64,000 nt of DNA from Sorghum bicolor (taxonomy: Eukaryota; Streptophyta; Magnoliopsida; Poales; Poaceae), in NCBI RefSeq assembly GCF_000003195.3, contig NC_012878.2, positions 56,544,629-56,608,628 of the forward strand, read 5' to 3'. A program made the position numbers and the translations under genes. The notes below the pieces were generated by a model. The model made no database searches and was not told where the DNA came from. It saw only the letters and a program-made list of their open reading frames with translations. Each line of letters begins with the position of its first letter. Position 1 is the first letter of the stretch. Below are positions 34,817-44,970 of this stretch, piece after piece.

Positions 34817-37608
34817 ATGGATAATTTAGTAACCTTATATCATGGAGGAAGTGTGGAGAAAGATCAGTTTGGCAATGTTGATTTTGTTGGAATGGAAACG
34901 GTCCCTTTGATGTTTGATGAGCGGCCCTTGTTTTCTGAATTGATGGGTAGTGCTCGTGATGAGCTTAAATGTAATTCGAATGAAGAAGAAATCTTAGTTG
35001 AGGGGGTCATTCACCATGGCGGGTCAGGAACAATTTTTAGGCGGTTGGTCCCAATTGTATCCGAGGTTCAATGGGACAAATATGTCAAAACTGTCATGAA
35101 GAGTGAGTTTAAATGTTTGGATTTGGTTGTGCGCAACTTGTCCAAGGAGCCAGGCCCTCTAGTGGATTCTCCTCTTAATTGGCAACCACCCATTGGCCCT
35201 CTAGTGGACAATCCGGCACCCTCAGCTTCTCTGATACCCATTCAGAACGTGGGTGTGGAAGATGTGGTTGCCGTTCCTGATGCTCAATCCGGTCCCAATG
35301 AGGTTGGCTGCGTACATACCCCTATGACCCAGACAATTCCATGTAAGTGGCGTAGTTGCATTATTCATTTTGTTAGCATTCCTTCGTTCGATTTAGTTGT
35401 CTCAATTGTATGCATATTTGTGGTTTTGTTGTAGGTGACAATCCAAGTAATGATTGTTGTCATCCTGTGCCTCCAACATTTAATGTTGACGCAGCTTTTA
35501 TAGCATCTAATAGTTTGGATGTTAATATTGAGGATGATGAGGAGCCCTATGGCACAGCTAGAGCTGTTGATTCCGATGATGACCGGCCAGTTGCACCTTT
35601 AAGTGAACAAGAAATGGAGCTTATCAGACGTTTTTGTCCTGATCGTGATCCACTAGTTCACGAGTTTAGTGATCTCAGTCATTCTCAAAATGCTTATGCA
35701 GAGGGAAGAGATGATGAGCTGCTGGAGGCTCCTGAGCCTGGTGAGAGTGTGCAAATTCAGAAGGGCATGATCTTTAATGATTTGCCCAGCTTAAGAAGGT
35801 GGTTGCAACAATATTCTGTAATACGTAAAAGACCCTTCAAGGTGATGCACTCCCATGTTGAGCGCCGCTACACGGTTGTGTGTGAGATGTCAGATTGCAA
35901 CTGGAGGGTCTGTGCTCGTAAACAGAAGGCCACCGGGAAGTTTAAGATCACAAAAATTGTAGGTCCACACACTTGTGCCCAGACTGACCTTCAACAGAAG
36001 CATCGACAGTTGACCTCTACACTTATTGCTAGTACGTTATGCACAACTTTAAAGGGTCAGCCCAACTTGAAGGTCAGAACAATTATGGACATGGCTCAGA
36101 AGATATTTAAATATGACATAAAGTATGGCAAAGCATGGAGGGCAAAGCAAAGGGCCTGGAAGATGATATATGGGGACTGGGAGGAGGGGTACGAGCAGCT
36201 GCCAGCAATGTTCAATGCAATGAAAGCAGCTAATCCAGGCATGCATTACGAGTACATTCCGAAGCCTAATGAATGGAGGAATGGGAGGCAGATATTCTTT
36301 CGTGCATTCTGGTGTTTTCCACAGTGTGTCCAGGCCTTTAGGCACTGCCGTCCAGTGTTATCAATTGATGGTACTTTTCTGCTTGGCAAGTACATGGGCA
36401 CTCTTTTGGTAGCCATTTCCTGTGACGCTGACAACGCATTGGTTCCTTTGGCTTTTGCTTTGGTGGAGAGAGAGAACAAAGACAGCTGGGGTTGGTTCAT
36501 GCGCCTAGTTCGTATACATGTCATTGGCCCACATAGGGAGGTTGGTGTCATATCTGATAGGCACCAGGGCATACTCAGTGCCGTACAGGAGCAGATTCTT
36601 GGTTATGCACCTTTGCACCATCGTTGGTGTACTAGACACCTTGCAGAGAATTTACTTCGGAAAGATGGTACGAAGGACAACTTTCCTCTATTCGAGGAGG
36701 TTGCTCGAATGCTTGAGGTGCCGTTTTTTGAGGAGAAGTTGGAGCAGTTAAAAACCGCAACAAATGCAGAAGGTAGGCAGTGGCTGCTAGGTTTGATGAG
36801 GGAACCTGAGAAATGGACAAGAGCCCATGATAATGGTGGATGGAGGTACGAGTTTCAGACTAGCAACATGGCAGAGTCATTTAACAGTGTGCTCAAGGGT
36901 ATACGTGCCATGCCAGTCAATGCCATTGTATCTTTTACCTTTTATAGACTAGTGGCCTGGTTCAACGATAGACATGCTCAAGCATTGCAATTACAGAGTA
37001 ATAATATGAAATGGGCACCTAGAGCTAAGAAGCACCTTGACAAGGCAAAGGAAAGGGCTAGAACACATGACATTGAGTGTTTTGACCATGCCACTGGCAA
37101 GTACCAGGTCACTGAAAGGGGTGGTACAACGTCAGATGGTGAGATCCGACCATCAAGGAGTTATATTGTTGTCCTGACTGATTTTTCATGTGGATGTGGG
37201 AGACCAAGACAGTACCACTCTCCTTGTTCTCACTATATTGCAGCAGCTAGGCATCGCAACTTTGACTACGAGACCAAGATACCATGGGAGTTGAGTGTTG
37301 ATAGCCTTGTGCTAACTTGGTCGCCCCGTTTTGAGCCTTTCCTAGATGAGGGGCAGTGGCCAGAATACATTGGCCCAAGGTACATTGCAGATCCAGGTGC
37401 TCGCTGGAACAAACGTGGAACCAGAAAGCGTACGAGGCATAAGATGGTCATGGACCAGATTTCAGGTAGAACGAGGCGAGGGAGAGCAACCCCGTTTGTT
37501 ACTGACCCCGAGCAAAATCAATGTGGCAAATGTGGTAGACTTGGACACAACTCGCGTACTTGCCATTGGCCGCTAAGTCAGGTGCACTTAATATTCTATG
37601 TACTTTAG
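34817..37608 (+). CDS. MURA-type MULE transposase
   Basis: Cuts and pastes the surrounding element by recognising its terminal repeats. Exon 1 is 34817-35342; exon 2 starts at 35435 (phase 1 joins as a Cys codon) and stays open to TGA-free stop at 37606-37608, giving 899 residues. An alternative donor at 37582 (CAG|GTGCAC) would splice to 37746. The N-terminal 110 residues resemble the leading domain common in plant MULE transposases. A MuDR-type segment begins near residue 286 (FNDLPSLRRWLQQYSVIRKR). The DDE catalytic domain spans about 465-590, with the aspartates in SIDGTFLLGKYMG (near 485) and VISDRHQGIL (near 549). A SWIM zinc finger (CGCGRPRQYHSPCSHY) is near 761 and a CCHC knuckle (CGKCGRLGHNSRTC) near 873-886. 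No frameshift or stop interrupts it, so it may be active. Confidence 0.93.
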
Positions 37609-37746
37609 TTGTTAAATACTTTCATATGCAACTTACTTTTTGGCAGACATACATGTTCTAGTGCTCCTTTGTTTAATATAATGACATTGTAATGTATTAT
37701 TTTTTTCTGCTTAATTACTAACTAATGGATCAAATTTGTTTATAGG

Positions 37747-40700
37747 ATGGAGCAGTTCCACCTCCTGGATCCATACTACGAGGTGAAGCACCGAGGACGA
37801 CTCACTGCCGAGGGGGCGGTACTTACTTTGATCTTTGCTTTTCATTAATTATTAATTTGTGTACTTATGAATTAAATAACTTGATTGTATGGTTGCAGGA
37901 ACTACCCCCGCTTCGACCTCGAACGCATGACAAGTTCGAGGAGATGCGGTATGACGACAGGTACACACCTCTGCTGCAGAGGGCTGGCCTAGATGTCATA
38001 TCGTATCAGGTTCGTCGTGGGTTGCCTCCAATTAACCCCGCGGCGATCACAGCTATGGTTGACAGGTGCACCATTTATCTATAGTAATCGTATGTTTTTT
38101 TGAACAAACTTTATCTATCTTTCTGAAAACCCTAACAACAATGTTCTTTAAATTGTAGGTGGAGGCCAGAAACTCATAGTTTCCACCTACCTTGTGGAGA
38201 GATGACTGTTACACTCCAGGACACTCAGAAGATCCTGGGTTTGAGTGTTAGAGGTCGTCCAGTTATCGGACACTGCAGGCCCGATGGTTGGAGGGCCAGA
38301 GTTGAGGCCTTCCTTGGAAGACCACTTCCTCCGGAGGCACCGACGCAGCGCACCACTGGGGTACCAATTGCTTGGCTTAGGCAGAGCTTTGGTAATTGTC
38401 CGGCACATGCGGACCAGGAGACAGTTGCCTACTACTGTAGAGCTTGGATCTTGCACCTATTTGGGTGTGTTCTTTTCCCTGACGCGACAGGGGACACTGC
38501 ATCGTGGATGTACCTCCCGTGCCTCACTGACTGGGACACCACAGGTACTTTTCCCTTACACAGTTATTATTAATTTGGTTTCTTATGTTCACGTATGCAT
38601 TGATTAAATTGATTGCAACGGTTTCAGGTACTTACAGCTGGGCTTCGGGAGTGCTGGCTTACCTATACCGTAGCCTTTGTGAGGCGTGTCGTCGGACCGC
38701 AAGTAGTTCTTCCGTTGGTGGTTGTGTTTACCTACTGCAGCTTTGGATGTGGGCTCGTCTTCCAGTTGGACGGCCCATAGTTGACGCTCCTCGGGAATGG
38801 TTTGCAGTGGGCAACCCTCGTCACCGTCCGACGTTTGCCCATCTTTGGGACCAGGCGAAAGTCGCCTTCAGCAGGACTTCACGTGCGTACGTACAGTATG
38901 CCAATGAGCTCGACACGCTTAGGCCCTCCATGGTGAGTAAAATGCAGTAGTTCTTGTTTATTGTATGCTCGATAGTTTATCTAACTTGCCATATACATGT
39001 CTTATGTTTGCAGGTTAATTGGGAGCCGTACACGGCGAATGATGCGCTACATCTTGGAGTAAGCAGCATGTGTAGCGAGGATGAAGACTTGTACTTGATG
39101 ATCTGCCCTCTGATTTGCTTCTATGCTGTTGAGTGGCACCTTCCAAATCGAGTAGCCCGCCAATTTGGCTTGTGCCAGCAATGGCCTGTCCCTCCATTTG
39201 ATACTTCCGTGGAGCTGCACAAGTAAGTTATTTTGGTAATTTATTCCATGCATTTGATAGATATGTTGACTGCAATTTATTCAAAGTTCAATATTTATTC
39301 AAAGTTCAATACCTTAAATGTTGCTGAAAATTACATGATTGCTGAAATTTATTTGCTACTTGGTCCAATATAAATCCTTGCTGAAATCTATTACCCTCTA
39401 TATGCATGTTGGTACTTTTTACATGCTTGCTGAAATTTATATAAATGTTGCTGAAATTTACATGCTTAGTGCTTATCCATGCTTGCTGAAATTTATAAAT
39501 GTGCTATTGCAAATCCATGCTTGCTGAAATTTATATCCTTAGTCATTTCCAACGTATTTGAAGTGTGCTACTAAAACCTACTTGCTGAAATTTATTTCAT
39601 ACCTACTATATTCATGTTGCTAGTTCAATATTTTAACCACGTACTGAGTTTTAGAATCAATGTTGTTAAATCTGTGTTATTATTTTCATCTTTAATATTT
39701 AATTTTAGGATTGATCGTCAGAAGCAAAAGAAGACAGTTGAGTTTCAAACGTTGCATCGTCAGTACATAGAGGTGTGGGACCAGTTTCATGACAACCTCT
39801 ACGAAAATGAGCAACCACATACCAACTACAATTTTCGTGCATACCTTACTTGGTACCTAGGTGTTACACGAACAAGGTTGAAAATTCAGTGGACCCAAGC
39901 AGATTATGCGTACCTTGAATCATCTGAGGATGAGGACACTTCCTATGACCTAGCAGCACGACAAGGGACACTTATCGAGGCAGCACCTGTCTTGGACCGA
40001 GTGGTACATGTCCTTTCCACTATACAATTGTACGATTGTTGTCCTTTCCACTTTATAAATTGCACTTATATAAACTAATACGTGTCTTATCTTATAGGGC
40101 AACGCAATAAAGCAATCTGTACTTGACATCGAACGGTTTCCAAGAACAGGTGTGGACGAGCACACACTAAACAACTTTCTTGGAGTAAGTACTTGACATC
40201 GAATTTATCTAAGAACAAGTATTACGACCCTCATTTATCATATATCTAACAATATGAATTTTAATCTTTGCATAATAGAGACTAGCACGTAGGCTTAGGC
40301 GTGCTGCAGCTCGGTGCGGTTGCGGTACTAGTGCTGCGATGAATGTGCATGTGCCACAGGAACGACAATGCAACACACCTGTTGTGCATGGTACATCTTC
40401 TTTGGGAGGTATAATTTTATTAAATTTGTTGTTTATTTGAACTGAGCAATTTACATGGTATGAGATAATGAATTAAGTGCACACATAATTTGAACAATGT
40501 TTATAGGATCTGGAGGACAGAGCTCGTCTCGGCCAACTATGGACACTTTTCAAAGCGATGATGATGAGGACGAAGAGGGGGTGGCCGAGGAGCGTGACTA
40601 TGACGAGCTTGGGTTATCTCAGCTTCCTGATGCTCCTTCTACTCAGCCTATGCAGGTTGCAAGAAGGCGACGTCGTTCGCCTTCTAGGTACACTCCAGGC

Positions 40701-40748
40701 ACCGATGCTCTTGGCCACAAGGGTAAGGGTAAGACTAGGAGGCAGTGA
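37747..40748 (+). CDS. Plant mobile domain (PMD) protein carried by the MULE
   Basis: A MAIN/MAIL1-like plant mobile domain protein (also annotated 'aminotransferase-like'), a family found both as host genes that affect transposon silencing and as passengers of transposons. Nine exons: 37747-37818, 37899-38065, 38159-38544, 38628-38932, 39014-39222, 39709-40003, 40098-40184, 40279-40408, 40507-40748. All have GT/AG borders and phases agree, giving 630 residues. The N-terminus HLLDPYYEVKHRGRL, then LPPINPAAITAMVDRWRPET, HSFHLPCGEMTVTLQDTQKI and WLRQSFGNCP, is the characteristic PMD block. The C-terminus is acidic, then Arg/Lys-rich and nuclear-localisation-like (VARRRRRSPSR). The start ATG is one base into a possible third exon of the transposase. 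Unlike most passenger copies it shows no break. Confidence 0.88.
39318..39600 (+). repeat. Dispersed TTGCTGAAATTTA repeats in a PMD intron
   Basis: The 486-bp intron 39223-39708 contains about ten copies of (C)TTGCTGAAATTTA or close variants, at irregular spacing of 20-45 bp. This makes it an expanded minisatellite-like intron, the longest of this gene. Confidence 0.75.
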
Positions 40749-41377
40749 GGATGACTTCTATGCTAACACCATGGTAGCAACTTACAATTTATGGCATAAC
40801 TTCTGTTATTTTGCATGTATCGACACTGTGAACTTTGTGGACTATTTGTACTATATGAGACTGTATGGTCTCTGTGGACTATCTGAACTATCATTCCTGA
40901 TGGCATACGTGCTTGTGTTGTGATATTTGGATGAATCAATGTTCCTATTGTACTGTGATGTCTATTTATAACTGTGGATGTACCAAAAACAGGGGAAACT
41001 CTTGCAAATTTTTTCCATGAATTATTCAATGTAGTGCACATATTCTGTGGTCCATTCCTATTGGTTTTGGCAGTGTAGGCTTTTCAGAAACAGTGAACCA
41101 ATATGGCTTTTTATTGAATCATCACATCCGAAACAGTGAACGAATCTAAATAGACTTTTCAGTTTTCAACTAGCCTTTTCAGTAATCGAATCTAGGCTTT
41201 TCAAATGACAATCCAAATAGACTTTTCAGTTTTCAACTAGGCTTTTCATTAATCGAATCTAGGCTTTTCAGGTGCATTTATTATATACTACAACGGCTAC
41301 CAACTATTGGGTTCCTATATATATACGCAGTGGTGAGAGCGTTGCTACTCACTTGAGATTGTTAAGTTCAAGTAAAA
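40749..41377 (+). promoter_or_regulatory. PMD-GRF intergenic region with tandem repeat and TATA box
   Basis: Holds a 67-bp-period direct repeat (41149-41203 and 41216-41270; shared ATAGACTTTTCAGTTTTCAA and AATCGAATCTAGGCTTTTCA). Downstream, TATATATATA at 41316-41325 lies 53 bp before the GRF-gene ATG and is a plausible TATA box. Confidence 0.6.
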
Positions 41378-42055
41378 ATGTCTGGAGGGTCGTCTAGAGG
41401 GAAGGGAAAGGGAAAGGCGGCGATGAAGGGTAATCCCTTTCTTTGGGAGGGTCCTCTTGGTCCTAAAGACTTTGAGGAAGCAATTTATGATAGGTTCCCC
41501 CTTGAGAGCAAACATGATTTTACTAAAGAGGCACCACTGAGGGCATATGATGACCGAAAAGAAGAGTGGCCAAAATGTATGCATGGTGAGGATTGTTTGG
41601 TGCAGATGTACACAGAGGGGATAGATGGAGGGCGTCGTTTCTTCAAATGTCCACGAGCATGGGTAAGTCATATTACTAATTCAACCTTCAATAAGATACT
41701 CTCTTGTGCTAAAGCTACATACTTATTGCAGTCATCCTTGTCAAAAGAGAACTGTGGCTTCACCAGATGGGTCGATCCTAGACCTATTCATCCCCATGCA
41801 GAGTACATCTACTACCTGCAGGACCGTATCTTTGATTTAGAAACGGAAGTTAGCTGTGGTTACAATGACGACGAAGAGGGCGACAACAGCAATGGTACTG
41901 GCTCCCAAAACACAATATGCAATGATCCATACTGCACATGCCCTAATCACAAGAACAAGGGCCCTCCTTCACCACCACCCCCACCACCACCACCAACAAC
42001 GGGAGGATACTATGGAGAAGGGGCAACACAGTTTGCTATGTGGCCACACTACTAG
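41378..42055 (+). CDS. GRF-type zinc-finger protein in the MULE (plus strand)
   Basis: A small protein with a GRF zinc finger, a fold that in other proteins binds single-stranded DNA or RNA. Two exons, 41378-41662 and 41732-42055, join in phase 0 to give 202 residues. The 69-bp intron is a multiple of three and stop-free, so retention would add 23 residues. The finger is visible as CMHGEDCLVQMYTEG, GRRFFKCPRAW and, after the splice, ENCGFTRWVDP. The start region is Gly/Ser/Lys-rich. The C-terminus has a Cys/His cluster (ICNDPYCTCPNHKNK), a run of about ten prolines and an aromatic tail. Function within the element is unknown; nucleic-acid binding is inferred from the fold. Confidence 0.8.
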   Translation: MSGGSSRGKGKGKAAMKGNPFLWEGPLGPKDFEEAIYDRFPLESKHDFTKEAPLRAYDDRKEEWPKCMHGEDCLVQMYTEGIDGGRRFFKCPRAWVSHITNSTFNKILSCAKATYLLQSSLSKENCGFTRWVDPRPIHPHAEYIYYLQDRIFDLETEVSCGYNDDEEGDNSNGTGSQNTICNDPYCTCPNHKNKGPPSPPPPPPPPTTGGYYGEGATQFAMWPHY

Positions 42056-42079
42056 GTAGAACTGAACTAATTCACAGGC

Positions 42080-42290
42080 CACATCCATATGTTTGTTGTT
42101 TGGTTTAATCACCTAAGGCATGTTAGGGTTAGTCGAAAGAACTATGTACCTTTGTGTGGTATATGTTCTCACATGCCATTTCCTGTGCTTGTTAATTGCT
42201 TGAATTACCTAAGGCATGTTAGGTTTAGTCTCAGACCTCTGCACCCTTGTTTGGTGCATGTTTTGACATGCCATTCAATGTGATGTGTGC
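42080..42290 (+). repeat. Direct repeat downstream of the plus-strand GRF gene
   Basis: Two copies with a 96-bp period share ACCTAAGGCATGTTAGG, GTGTGGT/GTTTGGT-CATGTTNTNACATGCCATT. They lie in the probable 3' untranslated region between the convergent GRF genes. Confidence 0.75.
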
Positions 42291-42500
42291 TACTAGTTAT
42301 GCAATATACTAGTTCGTTAACTTCTATTTCAACTAATTATCCTCATTTCATTGCCTATGCAATACTCAAATAAAAATACTGTCTACTGATAATGAAACCA
42401 AATTAAAATTGCTAAAGTGCATTACATAACAACAAATTGAAAAGTCCAACACAAGACAATATTATCCATGAACCAAACAAAGAACAAGAAGGTAATGTAA

Positions 42501-43228
42501 CTACTGAGTGCAACGAGGCCACTTTCCCTTCCTCTGGGCATCTGGATTCTCATCCATCGCTGCCTTCGCTCGGCGCACACGCTCAAGCTTCTTTTCCCTC
42601 TCCTCCCGAGCCGCAGCAACACGTCTTCTTTCCTCCTCTTCCTTGTGCTCCCGCTTTTGAGCCTCCTCTCTACGTCTCTTCTCTAATATCTCTGCACGCT
42701 CTGCATCCCACTCCTTTAGGCCTTGTAGAAGCCGCTTGTCGGACTCCTTAATCTCAGTGTCGATCCACTGCTCAAAATCACACAATGGTGGAGGGGTCTG
42801 CAACAAATATATTTGTTCAAATAATTAAATCATGCTGCATAGGACACAAATTAATAAGTGCACAATAGAAAAAATAACTTACAATAAAGTTACTGCGGCG
42901 TTGTTTTGGCGTAGGCTCCCAGGCAAAATTCGAACACATCCAATACCTCTGCCGATAGGTTTCCTCGTCTTCCGAAATTTCTACCTTGCAAGGATCACCA
43001 CAAAAGCACATAGGTACTGGAACACCGCTAGGAAGCGGCTTGTGGATGTACGGACTCCCGGTCGTCCGGCCATAGCTACAGTTCAAAGAATTCAATTCTA
43101 AGAAATCATAGCAAATAACGATTGAACCGAAAACTACAATTTACCAAATGATAAATAATAACGAATGAAATTTATCGAAACATGTCGAAAGGTTACCTTG
43201 GTTTGCTACTTTTTCCACGACGTGGCAT
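42501..43228 (-). CDS. GRF-type zinc-finger/coiled-coil protein in the MULE (minus strand)
   Basis: The second GRF-finger gene of the element, convergent with the first. Exons 43228-43197, 43075-42883 and 42797-42501 have GT/AG borders and phases 2 and 0, giving 173 residues. The N-terminus MPRRGKSSKPSYGRTTGSP is basic. The finger reads PMCFCGDPCKVE then RQRYWMCSNFAWEP, a shorter and more diverged form than in the plus-strand gene. Residues 75-173 form a highly charged helix rich in E, R and K (for example EKRRREEAQKREHKEEEERR), a probable coiled coil. This layout, finger plus long charged helix, is common in small plant GRF proteins. The role is unknown. Confidence 0.78.
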
Positions 43229-43517
43229 TCTACGATTGCATAAGAAAAATATTAATCATCCATTCAAAAAACTATAAATGGTTTATCTAAGTCTACAACA
43301 TACGTGTAATATAGGTCATATGAATGAGTCAAAAACTAATATTTGAAAGAGTATACCTGGCTCTTCAAGATCTATGGAACAAATCAAACTTTTGATGGTC
43401 CAAATATTGAATCCAAATTCGTGCTCGGTTTTTGGAGAGAAAAAGCCGAGAGGGGAGATGAAAATATGAACTGCGTCCACAGGTAGCGAAGTGCGTCGGC
43501 CAATTTGTAGCAGGGAG

Positions 43518-43625
43518 CTCGGCGCCGTGATCTGTGGCGCCGAGCTCGGCGCCGTGATCTGTGGCGCCGAGCTCGGCGCCGTGATCTGTGGCGCCGAGCT
43601 CGGCGCCGTGATCTATGGCGCCGAG
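43518..43625 (-). repeat. Right subterminal array: four 27-bp hairpin units
   Basis: Four units at 43518, 43545, 43572 and 43599, with only one base changed in the fourth. Each has arm CTCGGCGCC, a 9-nt spacer (GTGATCTGT or GTGATCTAT) and arm GGCGCCGAG. The array faces the three-unit array of the left end. Confidence 0.92.
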
Positions 43626-43667
43626 CTCCCTGCCACGTCAGATCCACGTCAGAAGGCAGCCAGGTAC

Positions 43668-43817
43668 CTCGGCGCCGTGATCTATGGCGCTGAGACGTGA
43701 AACCTCGGCGCCATGATGCATGGCGCCGACCCCCTGGGTCCATTTCTGCATTTAAGTTTTCCAAGGGTCCAATAGTGAACTTTTTTCAAAAAAAGGACCA
43801 AATTGTAAAAAATTAGG
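43668..43817 (-). repeat. Right terminal inverted repeat of the MULE
   Basis: Inverted copy of 33716-33864. Inner elements include CGGCGCCATGATGCATGGCG and CCCTGGGTCCATTTCTGCA. It is followed by the 9-bp duplication GGAGGAGGA at 43818-43826. Confidence 0.92.
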
Positions 43818-43927
43818 GGAGGAGGAGCGGAGAGGATTTTTTTCCCTTTTTTTTTTCTTGTTTGTCCGTCTGTGTGCAATGTGCATTAATTTTTTTCTTG
43901 TTTGTCTGTCTTGCGAAAATTGCAGCT

Positions 43928-44490
43928 TAAGGTGTTTAATCCTCATATAAAATTTAAAATGCAAAATGTCAACTACTTTAGAATAATAAAATACAAAATA
44001 CAAAAACTTTTAGGGTTATATTTAGTTTTATCTAAATTGAAAAATTTACTGCTTTCGTGAGGGCCTCTTGAGGCTCTTTTGGAGTTTTTTTCATCTTAGG
44101 GATGTTTAGTTTCCCATAGAATCTAAAATGCAAAATGTCAACTACTTTACAGTGATAAAATGCAAAATACCAAGATTTCTAGAGTCATGTTTAGTTCCAT
44201 CCAAAATGTAAAATTTATTATCCTCATGAAGCCTCTTGACGCTTATTTTTGGTTTTTTGGCCTCTTGAGATCAAAATTCAAAATAGAGAATAACTATTTT
44301 TTTACCAAAAACTTTGCACGGTATTTAGTTTTATTTTGCAAAATGATGAACCAAAACCCAAATTTTTTTGAGAAAAAATGGAAACTAAACACCCCCTTAA
44401 GACCAACATCCAAAATAGAAAATAATCACCTTTTTACTAAAAAAGTTTACATCGTATTTTATTTCATTATGTAAAATGATGAACCAAAAC
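43928..44490 (+). repeat. Degenerate tandem repeats of about 165 bp
   Basis: Two clear units (about 43928-44095 and 44096-44258) share AAAATGCAAAATGTCAACTAC, GTTTAGTTNNATC and AGGCCTCTTGANGCT-like blocks. Two shorter decayed units follow (TTTGCAAAATGATGAACCAA, GTAAAATGATGAACCAAAAC). No gene is seen in 43818-46330 otherwise. Confidence 0.65.
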
Positions 44491-44899
44491 TCAAAATGAC
44501 TATTATGAATTGTTACTCCTCACTTTCTCGAGAATTTATAGTTAGTTTAGTCAGACAAGTAGCTTTGCTCTACTTGTACGATGTCTGAACGACATTGACC
44601 TGAAACTTTTGTGACGTGTCAAACAGCACAAGCTGTTCTCAGTCCTAATTCTGAGTGTGTATCAACTATCCGAGACTTCGGTTGATTGGAAAAGGTTGGC
44701 TTATGCTGCAGCAGAACAGGGCCTAAACTTGCTTTTTAAGTTGTCCCAAAGTTGGCTTATGCTGAAAAAGTTGGTTGCCTTGTTTCGTATCGAGTGAATC
44801 TATCAAGTATTCAGTAGTGTTTACAACAAATCAGCGAATAGTATTTTCTACCCTGACTTTTTAGCCAAGTGTACAGTATCAGGTGTCACATAGAGATGA

Positions 44900-44970
44900 T
44901 CAGATGTTCGTAAACCGCGAGACGAATTTATTAAACCTAATTAATTCATTGTTAACAAATATATTTAGGG
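44900..44970 (+). mobile_element. Fragment of the GGCCTTGTTTAG MITE family
   Basis: Only the centre remains: GTAAACCGCGAGACGAATTTATTAAACC-like followed by TTAATTCATTG. Both ends are missing. Confidence 0.45.

Larger units (their letters stand above)
33716..43817. mobile_element. Large Mutator-like element (MULE) carrying four genes
   Basis: A 10,102-bp element bounded by terminal inverted repeats of about 150 bp (33716-33864 and 43668-43817) that differ at roughly ten positions. Inner ends are AATTTTTTACAATTTGGTCC on the left and GGACCAAATTGTAAAAAATT on the right. A 9-bp direct repeat, GGAGGAGGA, flanks it (33707-33715 and 43818-43826), the expected Mutator target duplication. Inside are a MURA-type transposase (+), a plant-mobile-domain gene (+), a GRF zinc-finger gene (+) and a second GRF zinc-finger gene (-). 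Intact ends, target duplication and reading frames with clean splice sites suggest recent insertion and possible autonomy. The purine-rich target sequence is somewhat low-complexity, so the exact boundary could shift by one base. Confidence 0.92.

Noticed and set aside
33716..43817. CACTA element or LTR retrotransposon for the 10-kb insertion
   Set aside because: Ends do not read CACTA, there are no long direct repeats, polymerase or gag, and the duplication is 9 bp rather than 3 or 5 bp.
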